Shown one piece after another: positions 33,774 to 36,014 of a stretch of DNA of 36,014 nt (position 1 is its first letter; every line of letters begins with the position of its first letter). The translations under genes and the position numbers were made by a program. The DNA lies in assembly GCA_031253755.1 (NCBI GenBank), contig JAIRVT010000038.1, forward strand, positions 1-36,014, in the 5' to 3' direction. The notes beneath the pieces are model-generated. The model was not told the DNA's origin, did not search any database, and saw only the letters and a program-made list of their open reading frames with translations. Source of the DNA: Enterobacteriaceae bacterium. GTDB lineage: Bacteria; Pseudomonadota; Gammaproteobacteria; Enterobacterales; Enterobacteriaceae.

Positions 33774-34168
33774 GTTTAGACTCCACCGGGAAACCTCGCC
33801 AGGGCTTTTTGCACGGTTGGTATCAGGTGGACAAAAGGCGGCTGTACGTAAGTTCCGGCGTGGGCTCGTGGCGCACGGTTCCCTGTACGTTTTGGCGTTC
33901 CCTCGGAAATCGCCTGCATTATGCTGCGCAACGCGGGGTAATTGCAGCCTCTGCAAAAAAGACCCTCCTGCTTCCAGCAAGACCTCTGCCCCGAATAGTT
34001 GACGGTGATGAGGTCAACGGTTGTGTGCCAAGCGCGGGAATATATGGCTGCCCAGCCACCTTTTTCCTCATCGAAATAAAGTACGAATACCCGCATTCTT
34101 CGAGCGACCTGACGCAAGGGCGGCACAAACTCCTGTTCTATTTTCCCACTGTTGGCAACAAATAGAAA
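33774..34168. other. unrecognised GC-richer DNA between tRNA-Lys and the IS
   Basis: About 395 bases with clearly higher GC than the surrounding host DNA. Several frames are open. The longest on minus (33776-34186) begins inside the IS end and reads RTFLFVANSGKIEQEF, MRVFVLYFDEEKGGWAA and AGTYVQPPFVHLIPTVQK; a plus frame (33764-34165) is open too. I recognise none of them with confidence. Its place next to a tRNA suggests a relic of an integrated element, cut at its far side by the insertion sequence. Confidence 0.4.
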
Positions 34169-34204
34169 TGTCCGGTTTTGTAGCAAATGAATTGTCCGCT
34201 TTGT
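34169..34204 (+). repeat. terminal inverted repeat, left end of the IS
   Basis: TGTCCGG at 34169, TGTAGCA from about 34179, ATGA, and TGTCCGC at 34193. It corresponds to the opposite end with a few mismatches. Confidence 0.85.
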
Positions 34205-34274
34205 CTGAGGCGGGGAAATCGATGAAGGGCGTAGCCCGGAACCGATTTCCTCGCCTCAAGCAGCCGCGGCGGAA

Positions 34275-35450
34275 TTACGCGACTGCTTTTTGATTGCCAG
34301 AGCGCAATTGGCCGTTCGACGCATACTCGGCCAGCAGGCGCGGGCCGTGGCAGACCGCCAGACTACCATCGATGCGGCGCAGGACGCTCACCTTGACCTT
34401 CACGTAATGGCAGCGATAGCGGTCGGCAGGAATTTGCAGCTTCAGCCCTTCAAAACTCACACAGTTGTCCGCCCCTACCTGACGCTCAAAGCGTTCGCAC
34501 AAAATGTCCTCAAGCGGGCCGCCGATCCAGGAAATGAAGGCGCTGCCTTCTTCCATCGGCGGCTGCATGAATTCGGCGTTGAAAGTGGGCCGGTACGTGT
34601 CAGCCAGATAGCGGTTGGCCTGCGACATGTCGGTGATACCGGCCAGCGACAACTCCCGCGGTAGCCGCTCCTGGTGGGTGCGGAACATCCGCTCCGAACG
34701 CCCACGAGCCTGCGGCGAGTAGGCAGCAATCATCTCGATGCCCAGCCGCTGCATGGCTCGACCGAATTGGGTCGGATTGCGCTTGTCCACCTTGCCGCCG
34801 GCTTCTGGCGTATACCAGTAATGACTGCCCCGATCCGAGTAGAAGCTCGAGAACAGCCCTCGGGATGCAATGACATCTTTGACCCCTTGCAGACTGCTTG
34901 CCGTACCCTCTTCGGCAACAAAGAACATCGAGTAGTGTTCATTGGTGGCGTCGTCCATGGTGACGATCAAGTCCCATTTCTGACCAGCCACCCATTCGTG
35001 CCGGCTGCCATCCTGGTGGATCATCAGCCCTGGCCAGGGCGAACGATCCCGGCGCTTGCGGTGCGTACCTCGGGCCTTGGCCTTGGGCACCAGCTTTGCT
35101 TCCTGCAGCCGGCTCTTCACCCAAGTGTAGCTCCGGCCTCCACCCTCACGGCGATACCAAGCGTAGAAGTGCTTCGCACTCCAACCCTCATGCCGCTGCC
35201 GGTAATGCTCCGTCATTTGCATTACTTCATCGACCGGCGCTCTCTTGTGCGAGACTTGTTCGAGCCGCAAGTCAATCAGCCCTTCCAGCCCCGAGGCCTC
35301 ATATCGCGCCATATAGCGCCGAAAAGTCCGCTCACAAACTCCCAGCAGTCTCGCCGCCTCAGCTTGCGTCAATCGCCCAGAGTCCCATCCTCCATACGCT
35401 TCTTCAAATCGCATCTGCCTTATCTCCTGTAGCAATTCCGTCCGTCTCAT
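34275..35450 (-). CDS. ISNCY/IS1202-like DDE transposase
   Basis: This is a 391-residue transposase. An N-terminal helix-turn-helix (about 25-60: GRLTQAEAARLLGVCERTFRRY) precedes an rve-type integrase core whose DDE residues are likely in MIHQDGSRHEW (or VTMDDATNEHY), SDRGSHYWY and the Glu of GRSERMFRTHQERLP. A C-terminal beta-rich part ends QKAVA. The reading frame is intact and AGGAGG precedes the ATG, so the element may be active. I recall such proteins as annotated ISNCY family; the exact IS name needs a database. Confidence 0.88.
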   Translation of the reverse strand: MRRTELLQEIRQMRFEEAYGGWDSGRLTQAEAARLLGVCERTFRRYMARYEASGLEGLIDLRLEQVSHKRAPVDEVMQMTEHYRQRHEGWSAKHFYAWYRREGGGRSYTWVKSRLQEAKLVPKAKARGTHRKRRDRSPWPGLMIHQDGSRHEWVAGQKWDLIVTMDDATNEHYSMFFVAEEGTASSLQGVKDVIASRGLFSSFYSDRGSHYWYTPEAGGKVDKRNPTQFGRAMQRLGIEMIAAYSPQARGRSERMFRTHQERLPRELSLAGITDMSQANRYLADTYRPTFNAEFMQPPMEEGSAFISWIGGPLEDILCERFERQVGADNCVSFEGLKLQIPADRYRCHYVKVKVSVLRRIDGSLAVCHGPRLLAEYASNGQLRSGNQKAVA

Positions 35451-35475
35451 CTCGGCACCTCCTCAGATACCGAAT

Positions 35476-35511
35476 CAAAACCGGACAGATCATGTGCTAC
35501 AACTCCGGACA
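35476..35511 (-). repeat. terminal inverted repeat, right end of the IS
   Basis: Inward on minus: TGTCCGGAG at 35511, TGTAGCA, ATGA, then TGTCCGG at 35487. Same spacing as the left end. Confidence 0.85.
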
Positions 35512-35543
35512 GTTTACTTGCTCTCTACATTTACGCAGTAAAA

Positions 35544-35558
35544 GGTTGTCAAGCAACC
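35544..35558. terminator. small hairpin upstream of mepK
   Basis: GGTTG pairs with CAACC across TCAAG, with only a short T-rich stretch after. It may be the end signal of a gene once present upstream, such as ldtD, but it is weak. Confidence 0.3.
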
Positions 35559-35651
35559 CTATTTAGTTTAATCACCCTTAAATTTGTCTGCAGCCGTAAC
35601 AGCATCAATGTACGCTTGTCTGCACGATTCAATCTTGTATAACGAGGATGA

Positions 35652-36014
35652 ATGGTTACAGAAAAAGAATCCCAATCTGTTTTGTCCCGCCGCTCCTTTC
35701 TTCTCACTTCAACCCAGATAGTTCTTGGTTTAGGCTTGGTTTCCGCTCCTTCCTTGGCATGCGCTAAGGCTCTGGACAGACGGTCGTTGTCTCTTTTCCA
35801 TACCCGCACGCAGCAGGAGTTGCGCATCACCTATGCCGCCGGGAAGACGTATGACCGCAAGGCCCTGACCCAGATCAACCAGTTTCTCCGCGACTATCAG
35901 ACCGGTCAGGTGCATGCCATCGATCCGAAGTTGCTGGATATCCTCTGGGCTGTGCAGGGAGAAATAGGGAGCAAAGGAGTGTATGAGGTCATTTCCGGCT
36001 ACCGTTCGCCCAAG
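35652..36014 (+). CDS. mepK: MepK (YcbK) murein endopeptidase, 5' part
   Basis: The first 121 codons run off the window without a stop. A twin-arginine-like signal (SRRSFLLTSTQIVLGLGL, then SAPSLACAKA) suggests Tat export to the periplasm. LFHTRTQQELRITYAAG, LTQINQFLRDYQTGQVHAIDP, LLDILWAVQGEIG and VISGYRSPK align with E. coli YcbK/MepK, a DUF882 (peptidase M15A-like) enzyme that cleaves 3-3 crosslinks. The zinc ligands lie beyond the window. An in-frame TGA at 35649 fixes the ATG at 35652 as first start; GAGG lies 4 nt before it. In E. coli ldtD precedes mepK; here an IS lies upstream instead. Confidence 0.92.
   Translation, partial: MVTEKESQSVLSRRSFLLTSTQIVLGLGLVSAPSLACAKALDRRSLSLFHTRTQQELRITYAAGKTYDRKALTQINQFLRDYQTGQVHAIDPKLLDILWAVQGEIGSKGVYEVISGYRSPK

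Larger units (their letters stand above)
34169..35511 (-). mobile_element. insertion sequence, ISNCY/IS1202-like, 1343 bp
   Basis: Imperfect terminal inverted repeats bound a single transposase gene. Reading inward, both ends begin TGTCCGG, then TGTAGCA, ATGA and a second TGTCCG 24 bp in. The transposase starts 61 bp from the 35511 end. GC is near 60 percent, far above the host. No target-site duplication is visible: the flanks read ...ACAAATAGAAA and GTTTACTTGC.... Family placement rests on the transposase. Confidence 0.85.

Noticed and set aside
33764..34165. 133-codon plus-strand frame next to tRNA-Lys
   Set aside because: Begins in the tRNA terminator T-run and overlaps an equally long minus frame; neither is recognised, so none was called a gene.
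34674..35432. 252-codon open frame on the strand opposite the transposase
   Set aside because: High GC creates long antisense frames; the peptide is Pro/Arg/Ser-rich without a family and the transposase on the other strand is clear.

Overview
The window is a chromosomal segment of an Enterobacterales bacterium. Low-to-moderate GC, gene families close to the E. coli ydjM/tcyP, htpX-prc-proQ-msrC, yebY-yobA-holE, pabB-nudL-sdaA-manXYZ-yobD-mntP-rlmA and uhp blocks, and the re-ordering of those blocks suggest a Morganellaceae member such as Xenorhabdus or Photorhabdus. That assignment is inferred from protein recall, not from a search.

Layout. 1-1762: end of an integrated element (unknown small protein, AlpA-like regulator, P4-type tyrosine integrase). 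2175-4555: SOS-boxed ydjM and the cystine carrier tcyP. 4661-9210 (minus): htpX behind a sigma32-like promoter, then prc, proQ and msrC. 9632-11514 (minus): an SdsR small RNA, yebY, a decayed copD/yebZ, yobA and ftnA. 11821-13370: holE, with four 14-bp repeats in its leader, then pip and yoaH on minus. 13522-20835 (plus): pabB, nudL, sdaA, the mannose PTS manXYZ and yobD. 20921-22420: Fur box, yybP-ykoY manganese riboswitch and mntP, then a GC-rich DUF3574 lipoprotein gene behind a 19-bp hairpin. 22597-24164: rlmA and a GNAT gene. 24176-29208 (minus): the sugar-phosphate system in the order uhpT-uhpA-uhpB-uhpC. 29609-31946: an exported OB-fold-like protein, a YhhY-type acetyltransferase and a small NTF2-like protein. 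32014-33438: cycA. 33655-33730: tRNA-Lys(CTT). 33774-34168: unrecognised GC-richer DNA. 34169-35511: a complete ISNCY/IS1202-like element. 35652-end: 5' part of mepK (ycbK).

How genes work together. UhpC senses external glucose-6-phosphate, UhpB/UhpA relay the signal, and UhpT imports it; ManXYZ imports mannose and glucose. SdaA, CycA and TcyP handle serine, D-amino acids and cystine. HtpX and Prc are envelope proteases. MntP exports manganese under riboswitch and Fur control. FtnA stores iron. YobA and YebY remain from a copper-linked locus whose membrane partner has been lost.

No large new defence or biosynthetic system is visible. The most unusual signals are a recurrent pattern of 12-18-bp tandem duplications at gene borders, the decayed copD with a matching ligand loss in YobA, the small RNA in an apparently empty gap, two start-less coding remnants, the altered uhp gene order, and an IS without a visible target duplication between foreign DNA and mepK.
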